A stretch of DNA of 28,784 nucleotides, from assembly GCA_001970955.1 (NCBI GenBank), contig MPUH01000944.1, positions 1-28,784 of the forward strand. The letters are read 5' to 3'. The notes under the pieces are model-generated. The model was not told the origin of the DNA and did no database searches. It worked only from the letters and a program-made list of their open reading frames with translations. The position numbers and the translations under genes were made by a program. This stretch comes from Stentor coeruleus. Lineage: Eukaryota > Ciliophora > Heterotrichea > Heterotrichida > Stentoridae. Shown piece after piece: positions 27,711 to 28,784 of the stretch. Each line of letters starts with the position of its first letter. Position 1 is the first letter of the stretch.

Positions 27711-28784
27711 ATATGTATATAACTTTATGGATATAAAGAAAAATTTTGGTGTTGAAGGATTTGGGTTAAGGCTAGAAAAAAGAACGTTTTTAAAGGGAGA
27801 AGGGTGAGATGAAGGGAAGGCGATTGGGTTTAAGATCATGGATTATGATGATATTATCAGGCTTTTTATATGGGTTTTATGAGTTCAAGTGTTTAGGAAG
27901 ATATTTTGTGTTGGAGTATGGGAATTTTTAGTTGTTGTGATGCTTGAAAATTATATAGATTGGATTGGGGTTATGAAGATGGGTTTTAGCTTGTGGATTA
28001 TTATGTGAGAATAAATTTTTGTTATAATTATTATGGTGGGTTTTGGGATTGAAACTTGTGAAAAAATTTTTTTTATATGGTTTAAGGTAGAGGGAATACA
28101 CTTTGGTATTGAGGGTAATTATTATGATTATTTGTAGAGAGTGGAATGTGGAGATTTTTTTGGTTTTAGGAATTTGGTAGTTTTTATAAAACTTGAAATT
28201 AGGTGTTAGGATTTTCAGATAATAACAGGTGTTGTGTTGATAATTTAAAATTTAATATTTAGGAATTTGGTAGTTTTTATAAAACTTGAAATTAGGTGTT
28301 AGGATTTTCAGATAATAACAGGTGTTGTGTTTACTTAAATGCAAAAATACTGGCTGGAGAATTCATAATTATATATTTTATCGCACTGAATAATAAGATT
28401 TGTTTGTTATTATAAGCTTTATTTATTCTTGGAATGATATTAAATAATATTGATTTTAGGTAAAACATAAAATGTTTATATAAATAACAATCAGGTTATA
28501 TATTATGGAAAAACGATTTAGTAAGTCTTATAAAAATTAGGAATATTTTCCAATTTTGTTTTTACCACTAATTGCCTTTGCTTTTAATAATTCAAATCTC
28601 AGAGCATAATAAGAAAAGATTAATAAAATTTATTTTATATTTTAGATAAATCATAAAGCACATATAAAAAAATACAGCCAAGATAAGCTGACTTAACATT
28701 GAAGCCATTTACAAAAATAATATTAAATAATCATCATATTTAGGATCAATTATAGAATTAAAACCATGAGATATACAGATATAC
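27711..28784. promoter_or_regulatory. 5' flank of XRN1 and window end
   Basis: No gene is seen. Positions 27841-28080 contain about 62 G and 6 C on the + strand, which is C-rich on the XRN1 sense strand, as for other 5' flanks here. A direct repeat lies at 28165-28331. Beyond about 28340 the sequence is AT-rich without clear skew up to the window end. Confidence 0.5.
28165..28331. repeat. Direct repeat, 2 x 74 nt with a 19-nt spacer
   Basis: Positions 28165-28238 and 28258-28331 are identical as far as I can read. Each begins TTTAGGAATTTGG and ends AACAGGTGTTGTGTT. The 19-nt spacer is AT-rich. There is no N here, so this looks like a genuine local duplication, although an assembly cause cannot be excluded. 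Confidence 0.9.

Noticed and set aside
27711..27839. N-terminal extension of XRN1 from an upstream in-frame ATG
   Set aside because: The extension is Pro/Ser/Phe-rich spacer-like sequence. XRN1 family members start at MGIPKF, which is the ATG ending at 27710.
1..28784. tRNA genes, rRNA, CRISPR arrays, transposases, telomeric repeats
   Set aside because: I looked for tRNA-like T-loop motifs, long terminal repeats, transposase motifs and C/A-type telomere repeats in the spacers and found none that hold up. CCCTAAC-like strings occur only singly or within coding sequence.

Overview
The window is eukaryotic nuclear DNA, most likely from the macronucleus of a ciliate. A heterotrich such as Stentor fits best, but this is inference. 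The DNA is very AT-rich. Long conserved genes (RPB1, kinesin-2, XRN1) read through without visible introns. TAA and TAG are clearly stops, and tryptophan is TGG throughout the long conserved genes, so the standard code fits. That argues against ciliates with reassigned TAA/TAG. Gaps between some genes are only 23-52 nt.

Layout. 663-2699 (+): a protein with two ZZ zinc fingers, then an unknown 179-aa protein 36 nt downstream. 2916-3266 (-): a LITAF-domain protein. 4106-4573 (+): a NADAR (YbiA-like) protein. 5304-5894 (-): a small XK-related-like membrane protein. 7503-7943 (-): an unknown coiled-coil protein ending in a CaaX box. 9200-14498 (+): RPB1, the largest subunit of RNA polymerase II, followed after 36 nt by an unknown 217-aa protein (14535-15188). 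16019-16957 (+): a coiled-coil protein with a MIEAP-like C-terminus. It converges, with 23 nt between stop codons, on TAM41 (16981-17996, -), which lies 40 nt downstream of kinesin-2 (18037-20295, -). 20919-22607 (+): a FOP/CEP43-like LisH protein with 13 QIP(E/D)FK repeats, then a secreted Gly/Met-rich protein 52 nt downstream (22660-23562). 24102-27710 (-): the exoribonuclease XRN1.

Two genes, RPB1 and TAM41, look broken only because of assembly. Each contains a single N flanked by a direct duplication (146 and 136 bp). Each pair of copies differs by one synonymous base, as expected from two overlapping allelic contigs joined without merging. With one copy removed, RPB1 is 1716 codons and TAM41 292 codons, both fully open.

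The most striking non-coding signal is in the spacers. Every long spacer is G-rich and C-poor on its left and C-rich and G-poor on its right, whichever way the flanking genes point. Each gene or tight gene cluster is therefore bracketed by C/A-rich DNA on the left and G/T-rich DNA on the right. The 23-52 nt gaps inside clusters are too short to show this. The clusters may be single regulatory or transcription units. Several genes have shared themes: mRNA synthesis and decay (RPB1, XRN1), cilia and basal bodies (kinesin-2, FOP-like), and mitochondria and cardiolipin (TAM41, MIEAP-like). No tRNA, rRNA, CRISPR array or transposon was recognised.
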